Shown piece by piece: positions 32,464 through 45,454 of a DNA stretch of 64,000 nt. The stretch lies in NCBI RefSeq assembly GCF_914484835.1, contig NZ_CAJZAR010000077.1, positions 87,300-151,299 of the forward strand, given 5' to 3'. Source of the DNA: Paraburkholderia tropica (GTDB lineage: Bacteria > Pseudomonadota > Gammaproteobacteria > Burkholderiales > Burkholderiaceae). The notes below the pieces were generated by a model. That model worked only from the letters and a program-made list of their open reading frames with translations. It did no database searches and had not been told where the DNA came from. The position numbers and the translations under genes were made by a program. How positions within the stretch are numbered: position 1 is the stretch's first letter; every line of letters begins with the position of its first letter.

Positions 32464-33183
32464 TTAAGCCGCCTCGCGTTCCATCGGCGCGGCGTCGTCC
32501 TGTAGACGCAGCAAGCGATAACCGCTCTTATAAACCGGCTGCAAGCGGTAGCCGTTGTGCTGCTCGATGTCGAGCAGCACCCGCAGCCGCGAAACGTGGC
32601 TGTCGATCGTGCGCGTGAGCGTCTGCAACTCGCGGCCCCAGACCATCGCGTAAATATGATCGCGCGACAGCACGCGCCCGACGTTCGCAAAGAACAGCGA
32701 AGCCAGCCGATACTGCGTGCCCGACAGCTCCACACTCTTGCCGCGCACCGTGACGGCCTGACGGCGCATGTCGAAACGATACGGGCCGGCGTCGAGCGTC
32801 ACGTTGTCGAAGCGGTCGGGAAACGCGCGCCGCAGCAGCGCATTCACGCGCGCGCGGAACACCGACGGACACACCGGCAGGCTCACGTAGTCGTCGGCGC
32901 CCACGGAAAAGGCGCGCAGCACGCTGTCGTCGGACGTGTCTTCCGAGGCGAACAGCACCGGGATCTGATTGCCGTTGATCGCGCGGACCGTCTTCAGCAG
33001 CTCCGTGCCCGACAGCCGCGTGCCTTGCCAGTCGAGCACCAGCATGTCGACGGTGGAAGCGGCGAGCGCCTTGGCCAGCGAAATGCCGTCGCTGAACGGC
33101 ATGCACGCATGCCCACTTTGCCCGAGCACCCGCTCGATCTGCGCGCGCTGGACGGGGTCGCGCTGGAGAATCGCGATACGCAT
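32464..33183 (-). CDS. OmpR-family response regulator with degenerate receiver
   Basis: This 239-residue protein has a receiver domain (1-118) and an OmpR/PhoB winged-helix DNA-binding domain (about 135-225), including SGTQYRLASLFFANVGRVLS and RTIDSHVSRLRVLLD. The phospho-acceptor is Asp51 (MLVLDWQG) and the switch residue Ser80 is kept. The invariant lysine of the active site is replaced by Leu102 (DDYVSLPVCPS), and the acidic pair is reduced (LQRD, only Asp9). Phosphorylation may be weak or absent. No histidine kinase gene is near, so it is an orphan. ATG 33183 opens the receiver; a longer open frame upstream is not protein-like. Confidence 0.88.
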   Translation of the reverse strand: MRIAILQRDPVQRAQIERVLGQSGHACMPFSDGISLAKALAASTVDMLVLDWQGTRLSGTELLKTVRAINGNQIPVLFASEDTSDDSVLRAFSVGADDYVSLPVCPSVFRARVNALLRRAFPDRFDNVTLDAGPYRFDMRRQAVTVRGKSVELSGTQYRLASLFFANVGRVLSRDHIYAMVWGRELQTLTRTIDSHVSRLRVLLDIEQHNGYRLQPVYKSGYRLLRLQDDAAPMEREAA

Positions 33184-33557
33184 GAAGACACCTCTCTTGG
33201 ACAAACAACCTGGGCGCAATTCTGTGGAGAATTGCAAAGGCCGCCCATCAGAGGAGTCCGAATTGCGCCCGAATTGCGCAACAACGGGCCGCATTCCTAC
33301 GACGACACCACCAAACCTGACAGGAATCCTCCAGAGTCCGATGCCGGGCGCATCGTCGGCTTACTGTAAAATCGCGGATTGGTCTGCGTCGGCGCGCGCC
33401 CTACCCGGAGCCGCGCGCCGTTTCCCGTTCCTTGTGCCTATCAGGCACCCGCGATCCGCGCCCGACCGCCGCCGCCCGCCGCGCCACCCGCGCGCCTGCC
33501 GGTGAAGCCAAAAGACGTGCCGTCCCACGGCCCAAAACAACTTCTCGGTTTTCGGAC
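33184..33557. other. Intergenic region between divergent regulator and MFS genes
   Basis: These 374 bases hold the divergent promoters of the orphan response regulator and the MHS transporter. I see no clear -35/-10 pair and no gene. Open frames on both strands continue into this stretch only as extensions of the neighbouring genes. Confidence 0.4.
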
Positions 33558-34859
33558 ATGCAAGCTACGGATCTGGGCGCTCAGGCGAGCGCACCGGCGC
33601 GCGCGCTCACGCGCAGCGACTACAAAACGCTCGGCCTTGCCGCACTCGGCGGCGCGCTCGAGTTCTACGACTTCATCATCTTCGTGTTCTTCGCACCGGC
33701 CATCGGCCAGCTGTTCTTTCCAGCGGCGATTCCCGACTGGCTGCGCCAGCTGCAAACCTTCGGCATTTTCGCGGCCGGTTATCTGGCGCGTCCGCTCGGC
33801 GGCATCGTCATGGCGCACTTCGGCGACCTGCTCGGCCGCAAGCGCATGTTCACGCTCTCCGTCCTGCTGATGGCGCTGCCGACGCTCGCGATGGGCTGCC
33901 TGCCGACCTACGCGACGATCGGCGTATTCGCCCCCGTGCTGCTGCTCGCGCTGCGCGTGCTGCAAGGCGCGGCCGTCGGCGGCGAGGTGCCGGGCGCGTG
34001 GGTGTTCGTCTCCGAGCACGTGCCGAGCCGCCATATCGGCTACGCGTGCGGCACGCTCACGGCGGGTCTGACCTTCGGCATCCTGCTCGGCTCGCTGATC
34101 GCGGCGGCGGTGAATCATCATTTCGCGCCCGCCGAAATCTCGGCGTGGGCGTGGCGCGTGCCGTTCCTGATCGGCGGCGTGTTCGGCCTGTTCTCGGTGT
34201 ATCTGCGCCAGTGGCTGCACGAAACGCCCGTGTTCGCGGAGATGCAGGCGCGCAAGTCGCTCGCCGACGAAGTGCCGCTCAAGGCCGTGCTGCGCGACCA
34301 TGGCCGCGCCGTGATCGTCTCGATGCTGCTCACGTGGATGCTCTCGGCGGCCATCGTCGTCGTGATCCTGATGACGCCGCCGCTGCTGCAGAAGCAGTTC
34401 CATCTCGACGCCACCACCACGCTGCTCGCCAACTGCGTCGCGACGCTGTTCCTCACCGTCGGCTGCGTGAGCGCGGGCGCGCTCGCGGACCGCTTCGGCG
34501 CGCGCCGCGTGCTGGCGATCGGCGGCGTGGCGCTGGCCATCGCCTATTACACGCTGTTCCGCCAGCTCGCGGTCGACAGCTCGCTGCTGATGCCGCTCTA
34601 CGCGATCGCGGGCCTGCTGGTCGGCACGATCGGCGCGGTGCCGTTCGTGATGGTCAACGCGTTCCCGGCCGTGGTGCGCTTCTCGGGCATCTCGTTCTCG
34701 TACAACGTCGCTTACGCGGTGTTCGGCGGCCTCACGCCGATCGTCGTCGCGCTGCTGATGAAGTCCGAGCCGCTCGCGCCGCCGTATTACGTGGCCGCGA
34801 TCTGCGTGCTGGGCGCGCTGACCACGCTGTTCTTCAAGGATCCGGTGCGCACGCGCTGA
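33558..34859 (+). CDS. MFS transporter, metabolite:H+ symporter (MHS) family
   Basis: This 433-residue protein has about 12 membrane helices and MHS-type signatures. The loop after helix 2 reads HFGDLLGRKRMFTLSVLLMA, and RVLQGAAVGGEVPGAWVFVSEH is the helix-5 region of ProP, citrate and alpha-ketoglutarate symporters. ALEFYDFIIFVFFAP in helix 1 is also characteristic. It likely imports a small carboxylate or osmolyte together with protons across the inner membrane; the substrate cannot be told. ATG 33558 is preceded by TCGGA and opens the family-like N-terminus. It is followed by a strong terminator, so it is a single-gene unit. Confidence 0.88.
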   Translation: MQATDLGAQASAPARALTRSDYKTLGLAALGGALEFYDFIIFVFFAPAIGQLFFPAAIPDWLRQLQTFGIFAAGYLARPLGGIVMAHFGDLLGRKRMFTLSVLLMALPTLAMGCLPTYATIGVFAPVLLLALRVLQGAAVGGEVPGAWVFVSEHVPSRHIGYACGTLTAGLTFGILLGSLIAAAVNHHFAPAEISAWAWRVPFLIGGVFGLFSVYLRQWLHETPVFAEMQARKSLADEVPLKAVLRDHGRAVIVSMLLTWMLSAAIVVVILMTPPLLQKQFHLDATTTLLANCVATLFLTVGCVSAGALADRFGARRVLAIGGVALAIAYYTLFRQLAVDSSLLMPLYAIAGLLVGTIGAVPFVMVNAFPAVVRFSGISFSYNVAYAVFGGLTPIVVALLMKSEPLAPPYYVAAICVLGALTTLFFKDPVRTR

Positions 34860-34882
34860 TCGCGCCCTGAAAAACCGCGCCG

Positions 34883-34917
34883 TGGCGCCCTATCGTTCGC
34901 GATACGGCGCCATTTTT
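34883..34917 (+). terminator. Terminator of the MHS transporter gene
   Basis: A 13-bp stem with one C-C mismatch (34883-34895 with 34900-34912) closes a TTCG tetraloop and is followed by five T (34913-34917). It begins 24 bases after the stop. Confidence 0.9.
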
Positions 34918-34997
34918 ATTGGCGCCGGGCGCGGGACTGGAACATGCGCCGACGTTTCGTCTCAACCCGAAACGTCGACGCCCTCACGCGGCCTACC

Positions 34998-36479
34998 ATG
35001 AGTCGCATGAAACCCGCCCATTCCCCCTCCGCCCCGCCCGCGCGCTTCACGCCGGCGCTCGCCCGCATCGTCGCCACCGTGAGCGTGGGCTTCGTCGTGA
35101 CGCAGCTCGACGTCACCATCGTCAATATCGCGCTCGCGCGCATCGCCACCGATCTGCACGCCAACATCGCGCGGCTGCAATGGATCGTCGATGCCTATAC
35201 GCTCGCCTTCGCCGTGCTGATGCTGTCCGGCGGCGTGCTCGGCGACCGCTATGGCGCGCGCCGTCTCTACGCGGCCGGGCTGGTGGTGTTCGCGCTCGCC
35301 TCGCTGGCCTGCGGGCTCGCCGCCGATCCGGCCTTGCTGATCGCCGCGCGTGCGTTGCAAGGCGCGGGCGCCGCCGCGATGCTGCCGAACTCGCTCGCGC
35401 TGCTCAACGAGGCCTGCCGTCACGAGCGCACGCTGAGGGCACGCGCCGTGGGTTTCTGGACCGCCGCCGGGGCGATCTCGATCGCCGCCGGGCCGGTCGC
35501 GGGCGGCCTGCTGATCGCGGCGTTCGGCTGGCGCAGCATCTTTCTCGTGAATCTGCCGCTGTGCGCCGCCGGGCTGGCCGCCACGCTGCTCTGGATTCCC
35601 GCGCCGCGCCGCGAGCCAGCGCCGGCATCCGGCACAAACGCCACCGCACGCAGCCTCGATCTGCGCGGCCAGTTGCTCGCCATCGTCGCGCTCACGGCGT
35701 TCACGGGCGCGGTGATCGAATGGCGGCCGCTCGGCTTCTCGCACTGGGCGGTCTCGGGCGGGTTCGCGCTCGCGCTGATCGCGGGCGTGGCGTTCGTGAT
35801 GCTCGAAGCGCGCATCGCTTCGCCGATGCTGCCGCTCGGCCTGCTGCGCAACCGTAATTTCAGCGCGTCGGTGCTGTTCGGTGTCTGCGTGAACCTCACC
35901 TACTACGGCACGGTGTTCGTGCTCGCGCTGTTTCTCCAGCACGCGCGCGGCCAGACGCCGTTGCAGGCCGGCCTCACGTTCATCCCGCTCACGGGCGGCT
36001 TCCTGCTCTCGAATATCGCGAGCGGCCACGTGGTCGCGCGTTTCGGCACGCGTTTGCCGATGATCGGCGGCGCGCTGGTCGCGGGGCTCGGCTACGCGCT
36101 GCTGATGCCCGTCGATGCGGGCACGCCCTTGATCGCGCTGCTGGCCGCGTTCCTGCTGATTCCGTCGGGGATGGGCCTCGCCGTCCCCGCCATGACGACA
36201 ACGGTGCTCTCTTCGGTCGAACCGGCGCGCGCGGGCACGGCCTCGGCGCTGCTGAACACGGCGCGTCAGGCGGGCGGCGCGGTAGGCGTGGCGGCGTTCG
36301 GCGCGCTCACGGGCAGCGGCGCGGCGGCGCAGGTCGTGAGCGGCCTGCATGCCGACGCGGCGATTTCGGCGATCCTGCTGCTGATCGCGGCGGCGCTCGC
36401 GTGGTTCGTGCGCGCGGACGCCGCCCACGCGCCGCCTGCCGCCGCTGAAACGGCGACGCGCATGAAGGCATCGCGCTGA
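34998..36479 (+). CDS. DHA2-family MFS drug exporter (EmrB/QacA type)
   Basis: A 493-residue, 14-helix transporter. Helix 1 carries VTQLDVTIVNIALARI, the QLDxTIVNVALP-type motif of the family, and LQWIVDAYTLAFA follows. Motif A GDRYGARRLYAAGL and motif C region AAGPVAGGLLIAAFGWRSIFLVNLP are both typical of EmrB/QacA proton-driven exporters of hydrophobic drugs. I place the start at ATG 34998 (MSRMKPAHS); ATG 34944 and 35007 are alternatives. It has no adaptor gene of EmrA type next to it, so it may act alone in the inner membrane. Substrate unknown. Confidence 0.88.
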   Translation: MSRMKPAHSPSAPPARFTPALARIVATVSVGFVVTQLDVTIVNIALARIATDLHANIARLQWIVDAYTLAFAVLMLSGGVLGDRYGARRLYAAGLVVFALASLACGLAADPALLIAARALQGAGAAAMLPNSLALLNEACRHERTLRARAVGFWTAAGAISIAAGPVAGGLLIAAFGWRSIFLVNLPLCAAGLAATLLWIPAPRREPAPASGTNATARSLDLRGQLLAIVALTAFTGAVIEWRPLGFSHWAVSGGFALALIAGVAFVMLEARIASPMLPLGLLRNRNFSASVLFGVCVNLTYYGTVFVLALFLQHARGQTPLQAGLTFIPLTGGFLLSNIASGHVVARFGTRLPMIGGALVAGLGYALLMPVDAGTPLIALLAAFLLIPSGMGLAVPAMTTTVLSSVEPARAGTASALLNTARQAGGAVGVAAFGALTGSGAAAQVVSGLHADAAISAILLLIAAALAWFVRADAAHAPPAAAETATRMKASR

Positions 36480-36494
36480 TCGAAAGAGAAGGAC

Positions 36495-36523
36495 GCGCCG
36501 CGAAGGCAAACGCCTGGCGGCGC
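36495..36523 (+). terminator. Possible terminator after the DHA2 exporter
   Basis: GCGCCGC (36495-36501) pairs with GCGGCGC (36517-36523), with an inner AGGC/GCCT stem around AAAC. There is no T-run after it, so the assignment is tentative. Confidence 0.4.
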
Positions 36524-36609
36524 GGTAGCGATGAGAAAATCCCGCATGACGCACGCGTGACAAGGCGCACCGACGCCAGCACGCGCGGACACGCAAACGC
36601 AAAGACTCG

Positions 36610-36879
36610 CTAGAGCGACGTCTCCTGAATCTCGCCCGTCGCGAGCGCGCGCGCGATCAGTCCCTCGCTCTGCGCCTTGCGGATCGCGTGGGCGACCAAC
36701 TGCTCGGGCTCCTCGAGTTCGGCCTTGAGCGCGCCGAGCAAACCGGACGCGTCGAGGATCACGAGGGTCTTGGCCGTATCGGCGGCGCTGATCAGCACGC
36801 GGCGCGTGCCGTCCTCGGCCAGGCTCGCGCAGAATTGCCCGGTCGTGCCGCCCACGTTGAAATCGAAGTTCTGGATCAA
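36610..36879 (-). CDS. Small hypothetical protein
   Basis: An 89-residue product. The best start is TTG 36879, which has AAGGAG six bases upstream; the ATG upstream in the same frame would add a basic tail encoded inside the DoxX gene. The protein has a beta-rich first half (NFDFNVGGTTGQFCASLAED, TRRVLISAADTAKTLVILD) and a charged helical second half (KAELEEPEQLVAHAIRKAQ). No membrane segment or signal peptide. It follows the DoxX gene by 43 bases on the same strand and may be co-transcribed. Family not recognised. Confidence 0.6.
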   Translation of the reverse strand: MIQNFDFNVGGTTGQFCASLAEDGTRRVLISAADTAKTLVILDASGLLGALKAELEEPEQLVAHAIRKAQSEGLIARALATGEIQETSL

Positions 36880-36922
36880 AGCCGGCTCCTTGCGTTCAGG
36901 GGATCGGGTCGCGGCGCGGCGC

Positions 36923-37354
36923 TCAGCCTCGCAGGCCGCCGCGCGGCGCGCGCATTCCATCGATAGAAGCACGTCCCGCGCCCGTTACCGTGAGCAGCAA
37001 AAATCCGCCGGCAATGGCGACGTTCTTCCAGAAGTGCACGGCCGCTTCCTGCTGCTGCGCGGCATTGGTGAAGTTCCAGAAGTCATGCCCGAGCACGGCC
37101 GTGACGATAGCGTACACGGCCAGCAAGAACGCGATGGCACGCATGCGCACGCCGAAGATCAGTGCGAGCGAGCCGAGCAGTTCGACCGCGATCACCACGG
37201 GCGCGGCGACCTGCACATACGGCACGCCGCGCGAATGCAGGTAGCCGACAAAGCCCGCATAACCCAGCAGTTTCATGGCGCCGCCCCACAAAAACAGGAT
37301 CGCGAGCAGGATGCGGGCGATGAAAATGATCAGGGAATCAGCGGGTCGTGTCAT
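36923..37354 (-). CDS. DoxX family membrane protein
   Basis: This 143-residue protein has four hydrophobic segments. The opening LIIFIARILLAILFLWGGAMKLLGYAGFVGYL is split over residues about 8-40, with GGAxK and GYAGFVGYLHSRGVPY matching the DoxX/YphA family. Members are inner-membrane proteins found in redox and stress contexts; MycP- or Sco-linked roles are described in other bacteria, but nothing indicates one here. ATG 37354 has GGAG six bases upstream. The longer open frame starting at 37606 is not family-like. It probably forms a small operon with the hypothetical gene downstream. Confidence 0.88.
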   Translation of the reverse strand: MTRPADSLIIFIARILLAILFLWGGAMKLLGYAGFVGYLHSRGVPYVQVAAPVVIAVELLGSLALIFGVRMRAIAFLLAVYAIVTAVLGHDFWNFTNAAQQQEAAVHFWKNVAIAGGFLLLTVTGAGRASIDGMRAPRGGLRG

Positions 37355-37602
37355 GGAAGGCTCCGTTTCGCAATATGGCAGTGACACCTGTCCTGTCATA
37401 CAGTTCCCCGCATACGGGACAGACCCGATACGGCCGGAGCGCGGCAGCGCGCGAATTAATTCGGACTGCCACTCAAATGGCGTGGACTGAAGAATGGGCG
37501 TGCGGCCGATGCCATGCGCGTATACCCGCAATTTTCGCAAGCGCCCGCAATCTGCTGAAGAATGCGCGGCCGTTGCGCCATCATGCCGGCACGCTGGCAC
37601 AC

Positions 37603-37764
37603 TCAATGCTTATGACGGATGCCGTGTCCTCGATGCGCGTCGAGCCAGCGCGTGACACGCGCCTCGAATCCGCCGCGATGATGGCGCGACGCGGCCCACA
37701 TGGCGGCGCAAATGAGCACCATCACGGCCGGACCCAGCAGATAAGCGACAACCGTTTCCCTCAT
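37603..37764 (-). CDS. Putative small membrane protein (53 residues)
   Basis: The frame reads MRETVVAYLLGPAVMVLICA, then a basic His/Arg-rich tail (SRHHRGG, HRGHGIRHKH). GGGAGAAGG lies just upstream of ATG 37764. One membrane helix (residues 5-25) with a positively charged tail would place the C-terminus inside the cell. The size and composition fit known small inner-membrane proteins, but coding is not proven. It is transcribed toward the DoxX gene with a gap of about 250 bases. Confidence 0.45.
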   Translation of the reverse strand: MRETVVAYLLGPAVMVLICAAMWAASRHHRGGFEARVTRWLDAHRGHGIRHKH

Positions 37765-37986
37765 GGCCTTCTCCCGCCATGCCGCCAGCACGAAAGTGAA
37801 ATTGCATTCTAGGCGATCGAACGCACAGCGATAAGTGGCTTGTGCGCACACCGGACGCGTCGATACACGCGGGATTCCCATGATGCCCGCATCGCCGCCC
37901 CGACAAAAAAAGAATCGCACGCAGGCGGCACGTTCATTACGTCTGAGGTAATCGCGCGACGTCGTGATTTCGCTAGAATCGGCGCC

Positions 37987-38829
37987 ATGAACACGCCCGC
38001 GCCCCGGTTCACGTCTCAACTCGCCATGCCGGCTTCCAGCGACCTGCGCCGCGGCGTCGGCGAACTGTTGCGCGAATGGCGGCAGCGCCGGCGCATGAGC
38101 CAGTTGCTGCTCGCGACCGAAGCGGAGATTTCCACGCGTCATCTGAGTTTCGTGGAATCGGGACGCGCCTTGCCGAGCCGCGAAATGGTGATGCATCTCG
38201 CCGAGCGTCTCGACGTGCCGCTACGCGAGCGCAACGCGCTGCTCGTTGCGGCCGGCTACGCGCCGCTCTATCGCGAACGCGCGCTCGATGATCCGCAACT
38301 GGCCGCCGCGCGCGAAGCGGTCGAACTCGTGCTGCACGCTCACGCGCCTTATCCCGCTCTCGCGGTCGATCGACACTGGAACATCGTGGCCGCCAACGAT
38401 GCGCTCGCGCCGCTCGTCGGCAACGCCTCGCCCGCGCTGCTGGCCGCGCCCGTGAATGCGCTGCGCCTCTCGCTGCATCCCGACGGCATCGCGCCGCGCA
38501 TTCTCAACTGGCACGCGTGGCGCGCGCATCTGCTCGCGCGCCTGCAACGGCAGATCGACGCGAGCGCGGACCCGGCGCTCGCCGCGCTGCACGACGAACT
38601 CGCCGCGTATCCCGCGCCGCCGCAAGCGGGTCACGCGACGGTCGAACCGATCCAGCATCACATCGCAGTGCCCTTGCACGTGCGCACCGCGCTCGGCGAC
38701 CTCGCGTTCTACAGCACCACGACCGTGTTCGGCACGCCCGTCGATATCACGCTCTCCGAGTTGGCGATTGAAGCGTTTTTCCCCGCCGATGAATCCACGG
38801 CCCGGGCATTGCAGGCGCAGCGCAATTAA
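37987..38829 (+). CDS. XRE-family regulator with MmyB-like ligand-binding domain
   Basis: This 280-residue regulator has an N-terminal XRE helix-turn-helix at residues about 20-78 (GELLREWRQRRRMSQLLLAT, then EISTRHLSFVESGRALPSR). The C-terminal MmyB-like domain contains YPALAVDRHWNIVAANDAL and ends with FGTPVDITLSELAIEAFFPAD, both typical. MmyB domains bind fatty-acid-like or other small ligands in a PAS-type pocket. The regulated genes are unknown; such genes often lie beside the oxidoreductase they control, but none is adjacent. The next gene downstream, narG, is 555 bases away. ATG 37987 is the first Met before the domain. Confidence 0.88.
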   Translation: MNTPAPRFTSQLAMPASSDLRRGVGELLREWRQRRRMSQLLLATEAEISTRHLSFVESGRALPSREMVMHLAERLDVPLRERNALLVAAGYAPLYRERALDDPQLAAAREAVELVLHAHAPYPALAVDRHWNIVAANDALAPLVGNASPALLAAPVNALRLSLHPDGIAPRILNWHAWRAHLLARLQRQIDASADPALAALHDELAAYPAPPQAGHATVEPIQHHIAVPLHVRTALGDLAFYSTTTVFGTPVDITLSELAIEAFFPADESTARALQAQRN

Positions 38830-39384
38830 AAGCCAATTAACGCATCACGCGATTGCAATTGACACATTCCCGGCGCCGGTTCACCCTGGAAATCGCGCTT
38901 CAATTGCCTTGTTCAGATCCACGCCCGCCAATCCCTTTCTTTCGCCGATGTAAATCCCGCGCGACGCTACGCCGCGCATCCGTTGCAAAACCCGCACCGA
39001 AGCTTTAGATCATTTCAACGCGATTCTGGCGAATATTAAAAACGCCTTTCATACACTGATCGCGCCGAAATACCCGGTAAACAAAGGACATTTCGACGAC
39101 GGAACGTATTCATTTCAGATAAAAAAATCAAACATTTCCATTCGATACGATATTCCCACACAAATATAACGAGACGATACATAACGTCTTCCAGGACAAA
39201 CTGCATACACACAAATAACGCCTCATGCACAATGCCTCCACGCACTTCTTTTGATTTATATCTCGATACCTTCTCGACGTCCGCATTCGGCAAGAAGCGT
39301 CAATTAACATTTGATGCATTAGCTTTACTTGTTAAGCCGCATATTCTTAAATAAGCCTGTCCCCACGGGTTGTCTGGAGGTGTC
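38830..39384. other. AT-rich upstream region of the nar operon
   Basis: These 555 bases are markedly AT-richer than the rest and have no supported gene. An 85-codon minus-strand frame at 39036-39293 lacks a ribosome site and looks accidental. The region should carry the anaerobically controlled narG promoter. The best FNR-like match is TTGAT-TTAT-ATCTC at 39251-39264, with 8 of 10 conserved bases; other half-sites are poorer. I could not find a clear NarL heptamer pair. Confidence 0.45.
39251..39264 (+). promoter_or_regulatory. Weak FNR/Anr-like site upstream of narG
   Basis: TTGAT, four bases, ATCTC: the left half is perfect and the right half matches 3 of 5 against ATCAA. It is 121 bases before the narG start. 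Respiratory nitrate reductase operons are normally FNR-controlled, which is the only reason to list it. Confidence 0.3.
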
Positions 39385-43163
<3,779 letters not shown>

Positions 43164-43167
<4 letters not shown>

Positions 43168-44687
43168 AGGTGCGCGCGCAGATCGCCATGGTGCTGAACC
43201 TCGATAAATGCATCGGCTGCCATACGTGTTCGGTCACTTGCAAGAACGTCTGGACGAGCCGCGAAGGCATGGAATACGCGTGGTTCAACAACGTCGAAAC
43301 GAAGCCGGGCATCGGCTATCCGAAGGATTGGGAAAATCAGGAGCGCTGGCGCGGCGGCTGGGTGCGTAAAGCCGACGGCAAGATCGAGCCGCGTCTGGGC
43401 AACAAGTGGCGCTTGCTCGCGCAGATTTTCGCGAATCCGCATCTGCCGGAAATCGACGACTACTACGAGCCGTTCACGTTCGATTACGCGCATTTGCAGG
43501 AAGCGGGCAATACGAAGGCCACGCCGGTCGCGCGGCCGCGTTCGCTGGTAAGCGGCGAGCGCATGGAGAAAATCGAATGGGGGCCGAACTGGGAAGAAAT
43601 TCTCGGCGGCGAATTCGAAAAGCGCTCGAAGGATTACAACTTCGAGAACGTGCAGAAAGAGATTTACGGTCAGTTCGAAAATACGTTCATGATGTATTTG
43701 CCGCGCCTGTGCGAGCACTGCCTGAATCCGGCGTGCGTGGCGGCCTGTCCTTCGGGTTCGATCTACAAGCGCGAGGAAGACGGCATCGTGCTGATCGATC
43801 AGGACAAGTGCCGTGGCTGGCGCATGTGCGTATCCGGCTGCCCGTACAAGAAGATTTACTACAACTGGCAGAGCGGCAAGGCCGAGAAGTGCATCTTCTG
43901 TTATCCGCGCATCGAGGCGGGCCAGCCGACCGTGTGCTCGGAAACCTGCGTGGGCCGCATCCGCTATCTCGGCGTGATGCTCTACGACGCGGACCGCATT
44001 CAGCAAGCCGCGAGCGTCGCCAATGAAAAGGATCTGTATCAGGCGCAGCTCGACGTGTTTCTCGATCCGTTCGATCCGGCAGTGATCGCGCAAGCCGAAC
44101 GCGACGGCGTGCCCGCCTCGTGGATCGACGGCGCGCAACGCTCGCCGGTCTACAAGATGGCGATCGACTGGCGCATTGCGTTTCCGCTGCATCCCGAGTT
44201 CCGCACGCTGCCGATGGTCTGGTACGTGCCGCCGCTTTCGCCGATCAACGCGGCCGCCAATAGCGGCGATCTCGGCATGAACGGCTGGCTGCCCGACGTG
44301 CATTCGCTGCGCATTCCGCTGCGCTATCTGGCGAACCTGCTCACGGCCGGCGACGAACAGCCCGTACAGGTCGCGCTCGAACGGCTGCTCGCGATGCGCG
44401 CGTTCATGCGCGCGCGTCACGTCGATCGCGTCGACGCGACGCAAGTGCTCACGCAAGCGGGGCTCTCGCTGCATCAGGTGGAAGAGATGTATCGCTATCT
44501 GGCGATTGCGAATTACGAGGACCGTTTCGTGATTCCCACGACGCACCGCGAATACGCGGAAAACGCCTTCGATCTGCATTCGTCGTGCGGCTTCACGTTC
44601 GGCAACGGCTGTTCCGATGGACGCAGCGAGGCGAGCCTCTTCGCGCCGAAATCCGGCCATCGCAACATTCCGATTCAGGAGATCTGA
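43164..44687 (+). CDS. narH: Respiratory nitrate reductase beta subunit
   Basis: This 507-residue iron-sulfur subunit passes electrons from NarI to NarG. Four cysteine clusters are visible: KCIGCHTCSVTCKNVW (about 15-30), CEHCLNPACVAACPSGSIY, KCRGWRMCVSGCPYKK and KCIFCYPRIEAGQPTVCSETC. The third has Trp in place of a Cys (CRGW), which makes the corresponding centre a [3Fe-4S] cluster as in E. coli NarH. AAGGAG lies just before the start, which overlaps the narG stop by 4 bases. The narJ start follows by one base. Cytoplasmic, membrane-bound through NarI. Confidence 0.97.
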
Positions 44688-44688
44688 G

Positions 44689-45384
44689 ATGTTCGCGCCC
44701 CGCCCCAACGGCCTCACGTTCCGGCTGCTCGCCGCGTGTCTCGACTATCCCGACGACACGCTGATTCAATCGCTCGATGAAGCGCGCGCGTATCTGCAAA
44801 ACGAACGCGCGCTGCGCGGCGAAACGCGCGAACGTCTGCTGCGCTTTTTCGATTATCTCGGCTCGCGCGATCTGCTTTCGCTGCAAGAGAACTACGTGGC
44901 GCTGTTCGATCGCGGCCGCGCGACTTCGCTGCATCTGTTCGAGCACGTGCACGGCGAATCGCGCGATCGCGGCCAGGCGATGATCGATCTGAAGCAGACC
45001 TACGAGCGCCATGGCCTGCTGCTGGGCCCCGAGCAATTGCCCGATTATCTGCCGGTGTTCCTCGAATATCTGTCGCTGCTCGAAGCAAACGAAGCGCGCT
45101 CGCTGCTCGGCGAAACCACGGCCATCGTGCAATCGATCACGGCTGAACTGAGCCGCCGCAACAGCCACTACGCGTATGTGATGGGCGCGGTGCTCGCGCT
45201 CGCGGGCGACAGCGGCACCGCCCAGCCCGACGAAGCCCACGACGACGACGCCAACGCGCCGCACGACCGCGAAGGTTTGAGCGCGCTCGACGAAGCATGG
45301 AGCGAGGAACCGGTGCGCTTCATGGGCAACGCGCAGCCCGCCGTCGCGCCGGTGCAATTCCACGCGCGGCGTCCGCCGCGCTGA
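44689..45384 (+). CDS. narJ: Nitrate reductase assembly chaperone
   Basis: This 231-residue chaperone inserts the molybdenum cofactor and helps membrane docking of NarGH, without being part of the mature enzyme. TorD/NarJ-like features are LLAACLDYPDDTLIQSL (about 14-30), the helix LQENYVALFDRGRATSLHLFEHVHGES (about 66-92), and LPDYLPVFLEYLSLL (about 117-131). The C-terminal 50 residues are acidic and low-complexity (DEAHDDDANAPHD) and probably disordered. ATG 44689 follows the narH stop by one base; the frame open from 44617 overlaps narH and is rejected. Cytoplasmic. Confidence 0.94.
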   Translation: MFAPRPNGLTFRLLAACLDYPDDTLIQSLDEARAYLQNERALRGETRERLLRFFDYLGSRDLLSLQENYVALFDRGRATSLHLFEHVHGESRDRGQAMIDLKQTYERHGLLLGPEQLPDYLPVFLEYLSLLEANEARSLLGETTAIVQSITAELSRRNSHYAYVMGAVLALAGDSGTAQPDEAHDDDANAPHDREGLSALDEAWSEEPVRFMGNAQPAVAPVQFHARRPPR

Positions 45385-45454
45385 CGCGCACGCCGTCACC
45401 GCCAGAGAAACACGCAACAGCAGCACGACACGTCACACCTGGAAAGGATCAGTC

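Noticed and set aside
39036..39293. 85-codon minus-strand open frame upstream of narG
   Set aside because: It lies in AT-rich DNA where the amino acid mix is arbitrary, has no ribosome site, and covers the expected nar promoter region.
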